Assembly: GCF_004124325.1 (NCBI RefSeq)
Contig: NZ_QBDT01000001.1
Coordinates: 2,604,001 to 2,668,000, forward strand
Origin: Streptomyces sp. L2
GTDB taxonomy: Bacteria; Actinomycetota; Actinomycetes; Streptomycetales; Streptomycetaceae
Length of the DNA stretch: 64,000 nt
Direction: 5' to 3'
This document shows, piece after piece, positions 42,240 to 51,381 of this stretch. Both the position numbers and the translations under genes were made by a program. Within the stretch, counting starts at the first letter, position 1, and each line of letters begins with the position of its first letter. The notes under the pieces are model-generated. The model did no database searches, was not told where the DNA came from, and saw only the letters and a list, made by a program, of their open reading frames with translations.

Positions 42240-43976
42240 GTGGACCGCGTGTCAGGCATGCCCGGACTGCCCAGACCACCCCGCAGACGACGGATCGGCA
42301 TGTGGTCGGCGGCCACCGCGCTGGCCCTCTCGGTGGCCGGTCTCGCCGCGACCCCCGCCGCGGCGGCGGACGTCAACAACGCCACGAACGCCGGCTTCGA
42401 GTCGGGCCTGGCCGGCTGGACCTGCTCGGCGGGCAGCGGTACGGCCGTCTCCTCCCCGGTGCATTCCGGCAGCTCGGCCCTCAAGGCGACCCCGGCCGGC
42501 CAGGACGACGCCCAGTGCAGCCAGACGGTCGCGGTCAAGCCCAACTCGACGTACACGCTGAGCGCGTGGGTCCAGGGCGCCTACACCTACCTGGGCGTGA
42601 CGGGCACGGGCACCACGGACGTCTCGACGTGGACGCCGGACGCCTCCGCCTGGAAGCAGCTCTCCACGAGCTTCACCACCGGCTCCTCGACCACCTCGGT
42701 CACGGTCTACACCCACGGCTGGTACGGCCAGCCCGCGTACTACGCGGACGACGTCTCGGTCTACGGCCCCGACGGCGGCGGAGGCGGCGACCCGGCCCCC
42801 ACGGTCCCGGCCGCGCCCTCCGGCCTGAAGGCCACCGGCACCACGTCCTCCTCGGTCTCCCTCGCCTGGAACACCGTCTCCGGCGCGACCGGCTACAACG
42901 TCTACCGGGACGGGAGCAAGGTCACGGCGGTGTCCGGCACGTCGGCCACGGTCACCGGCCTGACGGCCTCCACGTCGTACTCCTTCCAGGTCACGGCGAC
43001 CAACGCGGCCGGTGAGTCGGCGAAGTCGGCGGCGGTCTCGGCGACGACGTCCCCGACCGGCGGCGGAGGCGGCGACGGCGGTGGCGGCACCCTGCCCAAG
43101 CACGCCGTGACCGGCTACTGGCAGAACTTCAACAACGGCGCCACCGTCCAGAAGCTGTCCGACGTCCAGTCGGCGTACGACATCATCGCCGTGGCCTTCG
43201 CCGACGCGACGACGACCCCGGGCGCGGTGTCCTTCACCCTCGACTCCAAGGGCCTGAACGGCTACACCGTCGACCAGTTCAAGGCGGACATCCAGGCCAA
43301 GCACGCGGCCGGCAAGAAGGTGGTCATCTCCATCGGCGGCCAGAACGGCACGGTGTCCATCAGCGACTCCACGTCGGCGGCGAACTTCGCCAACTCCGTC
43401 TACTCCCTGATGCAGACGTACGGGTTCGACGGCGTCGACATCGACCTGGAGAACGGCATCAACCCGACCTACATGACGCAGGCGCTGCGCTCCCTGTCGG
43501 CGAAGGCGGGCCCGAACCTGGTCATCACCATGGCCCCGCAGACGATCGACATGCAGTCCACGTCGGCCGGCTACTTCCAGACCGCCCTGAACATCAAGGA
43601 CATCCTGACCGTCGTCAACACCCAGTACTACAACAGCGGTTCCATGCTGGGCTGCGACGGCAAGGTCTACAGCCAGGGCACGGTCGACTTCCTCACCGCC
43701 CTCGCCTGCATCCAGCTCCAGGGTGGCCTCTCCCCCTCCCAGGTGGGCCTCGGCCTCCCGGCCTCCACCAGCGGCGCCGGCAGCGGCTACGTCTCCCCGA
43801 CCGTGGTGAACAACGCCCTGGACTGCCTGAGCAAGGGCACGAACTGCGGCACCTTCAAGCCCTCCAAGACCTACCCGGACCTGCGCGGCGCGATGACCTG
43901 GTCGACCAACTGGGATGCGACGGCGGGCAACGCGTGGTCCAACTCGGTGGGCCCGCACGTCCACGCGATGCCGTAG
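42240..43976 (+). CDS. chiA: secreted chitinase, glycoside hydrolase family 18
   Basis: 578 aa. Order: signal peptide (about 1-40, ending PAAAA), carbohydrate-binding beta-sandwich (NATNAGFESGLAGWTC to about 180), Gly-rich linker, fibronectin type III domain (APSGLKATGTTSSSVSLAW to about 275), Gly linker, GH18 catalytic barrel. The active-site motif is FDGVDIDLE (DxxDxDxE complete). It cleaves chitin by substrate-assisted retention outside the cell. GTG 42240 has CGGAGG about 6 nt upstream. Controlled by the chitin repeats/DasR. The symbol follows the recalled position next to the tad locus in S. coelicolor. Confidence 0.93.
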   Translation: MDRVSGMPGLPRPPRRRRIGMWSAATALALSVAGLAATPAAAADVNNATNAGFESGLAGWTCSAGSGTAVSSPVHSGSSALKATPAGQDDAQCSQTVAVKPNSTYTLSAWVQGAYTYLGVTGTGTTDVSTWTPDASAWKQLSTSFTTGSSTTSVTVYTHGWYGQPAYYADDVSVYGPDGGGGGDPAPTVPAAPSGLKATGTTSSSVSLAWNTVSGATGYNVYRDGSKVTAVSGTSATVTGLTASTSYSFQVTATNAAGESAKSAAVSATTSPTGGGGGDGGGGTLPKHAVTGYWQNFNNGATVQKLSDVQSAYDIIAVAFADATTTPGAVSFTLDSKGLNGYTVDQFKADIQAKHAAGKKVVISIGGQNGTVSISDSTSAANFANSVYSLMQTYGFDGVDIDLENGINPTYMTQALRSLSAKAGPNLVITMAPQTIDMQSTSAGYFQTALNIKDILTVVNTQYYNSGSMLGCDGKVYSQGTVDFLTALACIQLQGGLSPSQVGLGLPASTSGAGSGYVSPTVVNNALDCLSKGTNCGTFKPSKTYPDLRGAMTWSTNWDATAGNAWSNSVGPHVHAMP

Positions 43977-44007
43977 CGGCAGCGCTCCACTCGACTCCTG
44001 CCGGCAT

Positions 44008-44049
44008 GGCGACGCCCGGGCCCCTCCCTTTCGGGGCCCGGGCGTCGCC
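44008..44049. terminator. bidirectional terminator
   Basis: A perfect 17-bp stem (GGCGACGCCCGGGCCCC / GGGGCCCGGGCGTCGCC) with an 8-nt loop lies between the convergent chitinase and protease genes. Confidence 0.88.
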
Positions 44050-44054
44050 GTCCG

Positions 44055-45920
44055 TCATGCCCGTGGGACCAGGTTGTGTTCCGGGCCGAGGTGGTCGGCG
44101 TGGGTGTCGGGGTACATCGTGGTCTCGCCGTCCGACCAGCGGATGACGAGGTCGTCGGTGCGGCGGTTCGACGTGAAGTCGCCGGTGGTCATCACCGTGT
44201 CATGGGTCCAGAGCTTGTTGGGGTTCAGGATGCGCTGTTCCGTGCCGAGGCCCGAGGTGGTGGTGCCCACGTAGTTGTCGAGCTCGCCGTCGGTCCAGCG
44301 CACCATGAGGTCCCACTTCTGGCGGCCGGAGTACTCGCCGGCGGTGAGGAGGGTGACGTTCTTCCAGGTGCCGTTGGGCTTCTCCAACTGGTGCTCCTGG
44401 CCGAACGTACCGGCGCCGACCCCGGTGTAGAGAGTGACCTCACCGTCGGCCCAGCGGACCATCAGGTCGGTGACGTACTTGGCGGCGGCGAAACGTCCGG
44501 CCGCGATCTGGGTCGCGTTCGTCCAGGTCTTGTTGGGCTTGATCATCTGTGTGCCGGCCCAGTCGAGGCCCCGGGTGCCGACGTCCCCGTACAGGGTCAC
44601 CTCTCCGTCGGCCCAGCGGACCATCAGGTCGAACCCGTTCGAGCCGGCGAAGTCACCCGCGGTGATGGTCCTGGCGTTCTTCCAGGTGGAGTTCGCGGCC
44701 AGCAGTCGCCGCTCGCTGTCGAAGCCGCCGTTGCCGTCGCTGTCGTAGAGCGTGACCTCGCCGTCCGACCACACCACGATCATGTCGCTACGGCCCTTGC
44801 CGTTGAAGTCGCCCGACGCCATCAGGGTGGCGTGCTGCCAGGTCCGGCCGCCGCCCATCGAGTACGGAAGCGGTGGTTCCACGTAGGGGTCGGGGCGCTT
44901 GACCGCCCGGTTGTTCTTCGCGTCGTCGTACAGCCGGAAGAACTGGTCGCCGTGGACCGGACTGTAGGTGAGCCAGTCGACGTTGGCGTCGTTGCCGCCA
45001 CCGTTGTAGCCGCCCACGTTGCCGATGATGTCGCCGGTGCCCTTGGCCCAGTCGACCTTCGAGAACCAGGGGCCGCCGGAGGTGCCGCCGTACATGCCGT
45101 GGCAGACGGCCTGGATCTGGTAGAGGTGGGGCAGCGCCCAGGTCTGGGTGGGGCAGCGGACGGCCCGGTCCGCGGAGTCGTGTGCCTTCTTGGGGTAGCC
45201 GACCATCGTCACGTCGTTGTTGAACGAGGGCGTGCGCACAAGCCGGTTGGCACCGCCCACCGCGTTCTGCACCTTCGCGCCTTTGGCCGAGTCGGCGAGT
45301 GCCGCGAAGGAGAAGTCCAGATCGGAGGTCCGGTCCTTCGTGTTCGGGCGGTCGTACCGGGGGTCGGTGAACCACTTGTCGACGCGGAAGAACCCGTAGT
45401 GCTGCGCGGCCAGCGTCTTGGAGTTGTCGTAGTTCGGGACGAACACGGAATGATGCCCGCCACCGCAGTGGGCCGCGGTGAGGATCAGGTTGCGGCCCGG
45501 GCTGTCCACGACGCTGGCGGAGCAGGAGTGCGCGCGCAACTGCCCGGTGGTCGGCTCCTGCTGGTACGAGAAGAGCACGCCGACGGACTTGATGCCCAGG
45601 AAGTGCTCCGCGGTGATGCCGGCGGCGGGGCCGCTGCCCCGGAGCGCGGACTTCGGGGGCGGCGTGTCCTGGCCCTGGGGCACCGACGGGCGTGCGGGGT
45701 CGGTCGCGGAGGCCATGCGGGCGGGCGTCCAGAACCGGATCGCGTCCGCGTCGGTCCAGCCGCCGTCGGGGGTACCGGACGGGTCGGAGTGCACGTGGGA
45801 GCGCGCGCCGGGGCCGGCGTCCGCGTCCGCGCGCACGACGCCGGCCCCGGCCGTCAGGCACAGGGTGACGCTCGCGGCCACGACCGCCGCACGGCGTATT
45901 CGATGATGCAGGCTGAGCAA
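44055..45920 (-). CDS. secreted trypsin-like serine protease with FG-GAP-type repeats
   Basis: 621 aa. Signal peptide (AAVVAASVTLCLTAGAGVVRA) and propeptide-like region, then a peptidase S1 domain with His in LILTAAHCGGG, Asp in TSDLDFSFAAL and Ser in MYGGTSGGPW. Residues about 345-620 are five repeats of about 50 residues with the signature DLMVRWADGEVTLY, a VCBS/FG-GAP-like beta-propeller that may bind substrate or wall. The membrane-anchored gene 84 bp upstream on the same strand is a probable co-transcribed partner. The catalytic triad is complete. Confidence 0.92.
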   Translation of the reverse strand: MLSLHHRIRRAAVVAASVTLCLTAGAGVVRADADAGPGARSHVHSDPSGTPDGGWTDADAIRFWTPARMASATDPARPSVPQGQDTPPPKSALRGSGPAAGITAEHFLGIKSVGVLFSYQQEPTTGQLRAHSCSASVVDSPGRNLILTAAHCGGGHHSVFVPNYDNSKTLAAQHYGFFRVDKWFTDPRYDRPNTKDRTSDLDFSFAALADSAKGAKVQNAVGGANRLVRTPSFNNDVTMVGYPKKAHDSADRAVRCPTQTWALPHLYQIQAVCHGMYGGTSGGPWFSKVDWAKGTGDIIGNVGGYNGGGNDANVDWLTYSPVHGDQFFRLYDDAKNNRAVKRPDPYVEPPLPYSMGGGRTWQHATLMASGDFNGKGRSDMIVVWSDGEVTLYDSDGNGGFDSERRLLAANSTWKNARTITAGDFAGSNGFDLMVRWADGEVTLYGDVGTRGLDWAGTQMIKPNKTWTNATQIAAGRFAAAKYVTDLMVRWADGEVTLYTGVGAGTFGQEHQLEKPNGTWKNVTLLTAGEYSGRQKWDLMVRWTDGELDNYVGTTTSGLGTEQRILNPNKLWTHDTVMTTGDFTSNRRTDDLVIRWSDGETTMYPDTHADHLGPEHNLVPRA

Positions 45921-46004
45921 GGTGATCCCTCGGAATCAGGAATGAGCGGCACCCGGCGGCCAGGACCGGCCGGAGGGCGCACGGGGGATGCTGGTCAGGA
46001 CATC

Positions 46005-46877
46005 TCAGGATGAGACGGCGGTCTTCCGCCGCCGGCGCCACACGACGAAGCCCACGCCGGCGACCACTACCGCCGCCGCGGTGGCGCCGCCGGCCACCGG
46101 CCAGGGTCCGGCGTCGCCGTGGGCGGCGGCCTCCCCCGCCACGATGACCTTCTGGACGATGGGCCGGCGGCGCCCGGAGCGGCCTGCCACGGTCATGTCG
46201 TACTCGCCCGGCGGAACGTCGTCCCGTACCTGGGCGCGCCCCTGGTAGACGGTGGCGCCGTCGTCGCCGAGGCAGCGGTCCAGGCCGACGCCGCCCTCCT
46301 TGAGGTGTACGTCGTGCCGGAACGCCCGTGAGGTGACGGTCGGTTCGCCGGTGCCCGGGTCCGTCGGCTCCAGGCTCAGCACGACATAGGCGTCGCGACC
46401 GGGCCGTACGAAGGTGGGGGTGCTGTCGCACGCCGGTGCGTCGGTCGGGTAGACGACGAAGCGGCGTTGCGGCGCCGGGTGCCGCGCGGTCACGGTGAGC
46501 CGAGTAGTGGCGATGACATGGCCGTCGGCCTTCGCGGTAACCGGATAGGTTCCCGGGGCGATGTCGTCGCGGGTGCCCACCGCGGGCATCGAGTCCTTCT
46601 CGACGAAGAAGCCCGGTACGCCCTTCGCCGGGACGAGCCGGACCGGCGCGTCGAGTGCCGGCGAACTCACGACCAGCTTGTCCGTCCCGGCCCGCACGTT
46701 CCACGCGTTGAACTCGATCTCCCCGCCGACGGTGATCTCCTGAAGCGGACCGAAGTACGTCAGCCTGGGCGCGTCGCCCTTCGGGACTGCCGCCACTGGT
46801 GCGCCGGCCAGTACCGCCGCCGCGCACACGGCTATGGCACCGGCCCGGGCCGCCCGCCGGGCAGAGGTCTTCTTCAC
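46005..46877 (-). CDS. secreted, C-terminally membrane-anchored protein of unknown function
   Basis: 290 aa. Signal peptide (AGAIAVCAAAVLAGAPVAAVP), then three beta-sandwich-like segments (EITVGGEIEFNAWNVRAGTDKLVVSSP, IAPGTYPVTAKADGHVIATTRLTV, DVPPGEYDMTVAG), two cysteines (PACDST, DRCLGD), a C-terminal span (GGATAAAVVVAGVGFVVW) and a basic stop-transfer tail WRRRRK. No LPxTG. Displayed on the cell surface and probably expressed with the downstream protease; it could hold or regulate it. Confidence 0.8.
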   Translation of the reverse strand: MKKTSARRAARAGAIAVCAAAVLAGAPVAAVPKGDAPRLTYFGPLQEITVGGEIEFNAWNVRAGTDKLVVSSPALDAPVRLVPAKGVPGFFVEKDSMPAVGTRDDIAPGTYPVTAKADGHVIATTRLTVTARHPAPQRRFVVYPTDAPACDSTPTFVRPGRDAYVVLSLEPTDPGTGEPTVTSRAFRHDVHLKEGGVGLDRCLGDDGATVYQGRAQVRDDVPPGEYDMTVAGRSGRRRPIVQKVIVAGEAAAHGDAGPWPVAGGATAAAVVVAGVGFVVWRRRRKTAVSS

Positions 46878-46985
46878 GTCTGTCCCTCCGTAGATCCGGC
46901 CCCACCCGTACTCCGACGCTGGTCAGGCGCCGCGGGAACGACCAATCAAGGTCACCTTATGCGCTGCCGAGACCCTGATTGCCGG

Positions 46986-47396
46986 CTAGGCGGCGCCGAG
47001 TTGTGCCCACACGAACTTCCCCCGCTTGCCGAACCTGGCCGAGGGCTGCCAGCCCCAGTGGTCCGCGCACGCCTTGACCAGACCCAGACCCCGGCCGTCC
47101 TCCAGCTCCGCCAGCTGCGCGAGGGGCTTGGGTGGCTCGGGAGGTGCCGGGTCGGTGTCCCACGCGCCGATCCACACCGCACCCTCCTCCGTGCGGCGCA
47201 CCCTGAGCGCGGCCGGCCCCTTCGTGTGCCGTACGGCGTTGGACACCAGCTCCGCCGCGAGGAGTTCGGCCGTGTCCACGAGCCCGATCAGGCCGTGCAG
47301 GGTCAGGATCAGACACAGGGTGCGGCGGGAGACGGTCACTGCTCTGAGGTCGTTGGGGATGTAGAGGGTGTAGTCCCAGGTCTCGGTTTCGGGCAT
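46986..47396 (-). CDS. RsbW-type ATP-binding protein
   Basis: 136 aa. HATPase_c core of anti-sigma-factor type: AELLAAELVSNAVRHTKG (N-box) and DGRGLGLVKACADHWGW (G-box). Streptomyces carry many of these beside XRE/DUF397 pairs, acting as kinases or binding proteins in developmental regulation. Divergent from the XRE gene across a 209-bp AT-rich region. Confidence 0.88.
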   Translation of the reverse strand: MPETETWDYTLYIPNDLRAVTVSRRTLCLILTLHGLIGLVDTAELLAAELVSNAVRHTKGPAALRVRRTEEGAVWIGAWDTDPAPPEPPKPLAQLAELEDGRGLGLVKACADHWGWQPSARFGKRGKFVWAQLGAA

Positions 47397-47605
47397 GCGG
47401 GATCAACTCCGGTGGTGTGAGAGGGGAAAGAGGGCGCGCGGTGGCATTGCCGCAGCCGCCTTGGCAGGGCGGAGCGGTGCGCTTCCAGCGCGTGAGCGGT
47501 ACGTCACCGACGGTAGGTCATAAATTTCATTCGGAGCAAGCTGGTCGCGTAATCTGACCCACGAACGAGTGGCCTCGACAAGGCCGTTGCGAAGGGAGGG
47601 GGTTC
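47397..47605. promoter_or_regulatory. divergent promoter region of the HATPase and XRE genes
   Basis: Contains AT-rich GTCATAAATTTCATTC near 47517 and TAATCT about 50 bp before the XRE start, fitting a -35/-10 pair for the XRE gene. No clear dyad was found. Confidence 0.4.
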
Positions 47606-48457
47606 GTGCCAGCACGACGGCACCCCACAGCCCGGCAGGTACGCCTGGGCACCGAACTGCGGAGGCTGCGCGAAGCCGCCGGCCTCAAGGCGACCGAAGC
47701 CGCTGCGCTGCTCGGGGTGAACTCGGTCCAGATGAGCCAGATGGAGTCGGGGATCGCCGGGGTGAGCGAGCAACGGGTACGCCGTCTCGCTGCCAACTAC
47801 ACTTGCGCCGACGACGAGTTGATCGACGCTTTGGTGAGCATGGCGACCGACCGCGCACGGGGTTGGTGGGAGGAGTACCGCGGCATTCTCCCGGCCGCCT
47901 ACCTGGACCTCGCCGAACTGGACCACCACGCCAGGTTCCGGCACGACGTGGCGGTCATCCACGTACCCGGGCTCTTCCAGACGGAGGACTACGCACGGGC
48001 CCTCTTCGCCTACATGAACCCGGAGTTCCCGCCCGACGAGGTGGCGCTGCGCGTGGAGCACCGGATGAGGCGGCGGGTCGTCATCGAAGGCGCCCAGCCC
48101 ATCAGGTACGAAGCCGTGATCCACGAAGCGGCGCTGCGCATCAGGGTCGCCGGGCGCACCGCCTTCCGCGCCCAGCTGGCCCGCATCCTGGAACTGTCCG
48201 AGGCCGACCAGGTCACCCTGCGGGTCATCCCGTTCGCGCTCGACGACTTCGCGGGTGCGGGAGGCACGATGGTGCACGTGGGCGGACCGATTCCCGCCCT
48301 GGACACCGTCGTACGCGACGCTCCGCACGGCACGGCCTTCGTCGATTCAGCAGCTCAGCTGGACCACTTTCGAAAACTCTTCCGTAGGGTGAGGGAGGTG
48401 GCGCTGCCCCCTCAGCAGTCGCGAGACCTCATCCACCAGTTGGCCAAGGAGCTGTGA
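47606..48457 (+). CDS. XRE-family regulator with DUF5753 ligand domain
   Basis: 283 aa. N-terminal helix-turn-helix (LGTELRRLREAAGLKATEAAALLGVNSVQMSQMESG, about 10-46). The C-terminal DUF5753 domain has YLDLAELDHHARFRHDVAVIHVPGLFQTEDYARALF and RVIPFALDDFAGAGG. GTG 47606 follows GGGAGGGGG. It is followed 7 bp later by a DUF397 gene, the usual Streptomyces pair, in which the small protein modulates the regulator. Confidence 0.93.
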   Translation: MPARRHPTARQVRLGTELRRLREAAGLKATEAAALLGVNSVQMSQMESGIAGVSEQRVRRLAANYTCADDELIDALVSMATDRARGWWEEYRGILPAAYLDLAELDHHARFRHDVAVIHVPGLFQTEDYARALFAYMNPEFPPDEVALRVEHRMRRRVVIEGAQPIRYEAVIHEAALRIRVAGRTAFRAQLARILELSEADQVTLRVIPFALDDFAGAGGTMVHVGGPIPALDTVVRDAPHGTAFVDSAAQLDHFRKLFRRVREVALPPQQSRDLIHQLAKEL

Positions 48458-48464
48458 GGACCTG

Positions 48465-48662
48465 ATGGACGCCCCGACCCTTTGGAAGAAGTCGTCCTTC
48501 TCCGGTGGAGGCGAGGGCAACGACTGCGTCGAGATCGCGGACCTCGACACCCACATACGCGTCCGAGACTCCAAAGCCCCGGCCAGGGCGACCCTCACCT
48601 TCCCGGCCGGAGCCTTCGCCTCCTTCGTGGACGCACTGAAGACGCGCCCGCTGCCGCGGTGA
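48465..48662 (+). CDS. DUF397 protein
   Basis: 65 aa, typical length. Motifs LWKKSSFSGGGEGNDCVEIADLDTHIRVRDSKAP and FPAGAFASFVDALK define DUF397. It works with the XRE regulator directly upstream (7-bp gap). Confidence 0.94.
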   Translation: MDAPTLWKKSSFSGGGEGNDCVEIADLDTHIRVRDSKAPARATLTFPAGAFASFVDALKTRPLPR

Positions 48663-48687
48663 GCAGCGGGCCGCCGCGTCCTTGCCG

Positions 48688-49215
48688 CTACGCCTCCTCG
48701 AAGTACGCGTCCAGGACCGCGTCCAGTTGGTCGTCCCACTCCTTGAAGCGGGAGCGGGACGGGGCCTCGATCTCGATGGGGAACCAGCGGCGGTCCGGGG
48801 TGTGCACCGTGACGGTGTAGCGCTTGCCGAAGCGGGGGGACTCCGTCTCGACCGCGGCGATCTCGTCCCAGCGGAACTCGCAGTCCTCCTCGTCGAGACG
48901 GAGGCGGACACCCCGGCCGTCGGCCGTGATCCGGGCCCTGCGGTCGGCGGCCTCGAAGACGGGACCGTCGGCGGCGTCCCCGGAGGGGCCCTCGGTGGTC
49001 TCCTCGGATGCGTCCTCGGTGGCCTCCGGGGAGTCCTCCTTGGCTTTCGCCGGTTCGGGTGCGGGCTCCTGGCCGGGTTCCTCGGCAGGGGTCGGCTCCG
49101 CCTCGTCCTTCGGCTCCTGGGCCGTCAGCCCGGGGATGAAAGCCGGGTCGAATCCGGCGCCCTCGACGGGCGCGCCCTTCAGGGGCTCGTTGCTCGATCC
49201 TATGCGCTGGTCCAC
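48688..49215 (-). CDS. acidic-linker protein with a C-terminal PH-like domain
   Basis: 175 aa. A 100-residue Glu/Pro/Ala-rich disordered N-terminus is followed by a compact C-terminal domain (about 100-175) with ITADGRGVRLRLDEEDCEFRWDEIAAVE and RRWFPIEIEAPSRSRFKEWDDQL, suggesting a small PH-like barrel. GTG 49215 is chosen because a CATACT -10-like hexamer lies 7 nt upstream, indicating a leaderless mRNA, and upstream codons fall in the promoter. Function unknown. Confidence 0.72.
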   Translation of the reverse strand: MDQRIGSSNEPLKGAPVEGAGFDPAFIPGLTAQEPKDEAEPTPAEEPGQEPAPEPAKAKEDSPEATEDASEETTEGPSGDAADGPVFEAADRRARITADGRGVRLRLDEEDCEFRWDEIAAVETESPRFGKRYTVTVHTPDRRWFPIEIEAPSRSRFKEWDDQLDAVLDAYFEEA

Positions 49216-49288
49216 GGCGGCAGTATGGACGACTTTGCTGTGCCGGAACCAGTCACCCCGGCCATCCCACGTTTCACTGACGTCACAT

Positions 49289-50806
49289 TCACACGAAGAC
49301 ACTCACCACGGCCGCCACCGCGAAGCCCGCGACGGACAGCACGGATTCCAGGACCGTCCAGGTCTTCAGCGTGTCGCGTTCGCTGATGCCGAAGTACTTG
49401 GCCACCATCCAGAAGCCGCCGTCGTTGACGTGCGACGCGAAGATCGAGCCCGCCGAGACGGCCATGATGACGAGGGCGGCGTACGCCTGGGAGTGGTGTC
49501 CCTCGGAGAGCAGGGGCGCCACGATGCCGGCCGTCGTCACGATGGCCACCGTCGCCGAGCCCTGGGCCACCCGGAGGACCAGGGAGATCAGGTACGACAG
49601 CACGAGCACCGGCAGGCCCACGCCGTGGAAGGTGTCGGAGAGCGCCTGCGCGACCCCGCTCGCCTTCAGGACGGCGCCGAAGACCCCGCCCGCGCCGACC
49701 ACCAGCAGGATATTGCCCACCGGCTTCAGCGACGCCGTCGACACCGTCTCCAGCGACTTGCGGGACCAGCCGCGCCGGATGCCGAGCAGGTAGTAGGCGA
49801 GGAGGAGGGCGAGGGTGAGGGCCACGAAGGGGTGGCCGGCGAACTCCAGTACCGAGCGGGTGGTGGAGGGGGCGAGCGCGACCGAGGAGAAGGTGGCGGC
49901 CAGGATCAGGACGAGCGGCGTACCGATGATGCCCAGGACCACGGAGAGCGGCACCGGCCGTTCCTGCCGTTCCCCGGGCCCCGCCTCCCCGGACTCCCCC
50001 GGCTCCCCCGCCGTACCGCGCTGCTCCGCCCGTACCGCCCGCTTGGCCTCCGCCGCCGCCTCGACCATGTCCTGCGGTACGTCGACGTGGATCCGCTTGC
50101 CGATCCAGGCGGCATAGGCCCAGGCGGCGAGCACGGCGGGGAGGCCGCAGACGACGCCCATGAGGACGATCCAGCCGAGCTGGACGTGCAGCAGGCCCGC
50201 GGCGGCGACCGGGCCGGGGTGCGGGGGCAGGAAGGCGTGGGTCATGGAGAGGCCGGCGAGGAGCGGAAGGCAGTACAGCAGGATGGACCTGCCCGAGCGC
50301 TTCGCCGCCGCGTAGACGATCGGGGCCAGCACGAAGATGCCGACGTCGAAGAAGACCGGTATGCCGAAGATCAGTCCCGTCAGGCCCATGGCGAGGGGGG
50401 CGCGCCGCTCCCCGAACAGGCCGAGCAGCCGGGAGGCCAATACCTCGGCGCCGCCGCTGACTTCGAGGATCGCGCCGAGCATCGTGCCGAGGCCGATGAT
50501 GATGGCGACGTGGCCGAGGATGCCGCCCATGCCGGACTCGATGGTGGACACGGCGTCCGAGCGCTGCACGGTGCCGAAGAGTTCGGTGACCGACAGTCCC
50601 GCCAGCAGGCCGACGGTGATGGAGACGGCGAGCAGCGCCACGAACGGCTGGAGCCGGACCTTGATGATCAGGTAGAGCAGCAGGGCTATGCCGAGGGCGG
50701 CGACCGTGAGGAGGCCGGGAGTGCCGTCCACGAGGAGGAGCAGGCCGCCGGTGTGGGGCGGTGCCGGAGGTGCGGGGGCCGCGGCGAGCGGAAGCGGAAG
50801 GGGCAT
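49289..50806 (-). CDS. GntP/DsdX-family permease
   Basis: 505 aa with about 12 membrane segments typical of gluconate:H+ symporters. A charged central loop (about 255-290) is visible, as are the C-terminal ATVAIVTTAGIVAPLL and NDGGFWMVAKYFGISERDTLKTWTVLES, the family signature. GntP members import gluconate, ketogluconates or D-serine (DsdX). The neighbouring D-amino-acid genes make D-serine import a serious alternative to gluconate. ATG 50806 has AGAGGA upstream. Last gene of the PfkB-IclR-RidA-GntP operon, with a 137-bp gap before it. Confidence 0.9.
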   Translation of the reverse strand: MPLPLPLAAAPAPPAPPHTGGLLLLVDGTPGLLTVAALGIALLLYLIIKVRLQPFVALLAVSITVGLLAGLSVTELFGTVQRSDAVSTIESGMGGILGHVAIIIGLGTMLGAILEVSGGAEVLASRLLGLFGERRAPLAMGLTGLIFGIPVFFDVGIFVLAPIVYAAAKRSGRSILLYCLPLLAGLSMTHAFLPPHPGPVAAAGLLHVQLGWIVLMGVVCGLPAVLAAWAYAAWIGKRIHVDVPQDMVEAAAEAKRAVRAEQRGTAGEPGESGEAGPGERQERPVPLSVVLGIIGTPLVLILAATFSSVALAPSTTRSVLEFAGHPFVALTLALLLAYYLLGIRRGWSRKSLETVSTASLKPVGNILLVVGAGGVFGAVLKASGVAQALSDTFHGVGLPVLVLSYLISLVLRVAQGSATVAIVTTAGIVAPLLSEGHHSQAYAALVIMAVSAGSIFASHVNDGGFWMVAKYFGISERDTLKTWTVLESVLSVAGFAVAAVVSVFV

Positions 50807-50854
50807 CGGGGGTCCTCTGGGTAAGTGCATCGTGCTTTCGGGCAGGGAGGATCG

Positions 50855-50884
50855 CGGCACGGCGCCCCGGAGGGTGCCGTGCCG
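50855..50884. other. hairpin in the RidA-GntP gap
   Basis: A 13-bp stem with one wobble (CGGCACGGCGCCC 50855-50867 / GGGTGCCGTGCCG 50872-50884). It could attenuate or process the mRNA before the permease gene. Confidence 0.5.
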
Positions 50885-50943
50885 TGTGCGATGTGCGGAG
50901 GTGCTGGTACCGGTGCTGGTGTTACGGGAGGGGACGCGTGGGA

Positions 50944-51381
50944 TCAGCCGAGTACGGCGAGGGCGTCGATCTCGATGAGCAAGCCGGCCGGGAGACCGAC
51001 GTAGACGGTGGTGCGGGCGGCGGGCGGCTGGGTGAGGCCCTGCTCCTCGAAGTACCGGTTGTAGATGTCGTTCATCTCGGCGAAGTGGTCGACGTCCGTC
51101 AGATAGACGCGGATCATCATCACGTCGTCCCAGGTCGCGCCGCCCTCTTCGAGGATCGCGCGGACGTTGGCGAGGGTCTGCGGGGTCTGCTCGCGCAGGG
51201 TGGGACCGGCGGGGGTGGGCGGCCTGCCCTCCTCGGCGGGCAGGAAGCCGACCTGGCCGGCGACCTGGAGGAGGTTGCCCTTCCGGACGCCGTGGGAGAA
51301 CTTCGCGGGCGGGGTGGTGTGGGTGCTGGGGGTCAGGGCGACCTTGACCGTCCTGGCCGGCTCGGGCGTCGCGTCCGTCAT
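50944..51381 (-). CDS. RidA family enamine/imine deaminase
   Basis: 145 aa. The YjgF/RidA trimer fold includes LLQVAGQVGFLP, QTPQTLANVRAILEEGGATWDDVMMIRVYLTDV and the carboxylate-binding Arg in PPAARTTVYVGLPAGLLIEIDALAV. It hydrolyses reactive enamines such as 2-aminoacrylate made by serine or threonine dehydratases. That fits the divergent D-serine-deaminase-like gene. ATG 51381 overlaps the IclR stop (ATGA). Confidence 0.92.
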   Translation of the reverse strand: MTDATPEPARTVKVALTPSTHTTPPAKFSHGVRKGNLLQVAGQVGFLPAEEGRPPTPAGPTLREQTPQTLANVRAILEEGGATWDDVMMIRVYLTDVDHFAEMNDIYNRYFEEQGLTQPPAARTTVYVGLPAGLLIEIDALAVLG

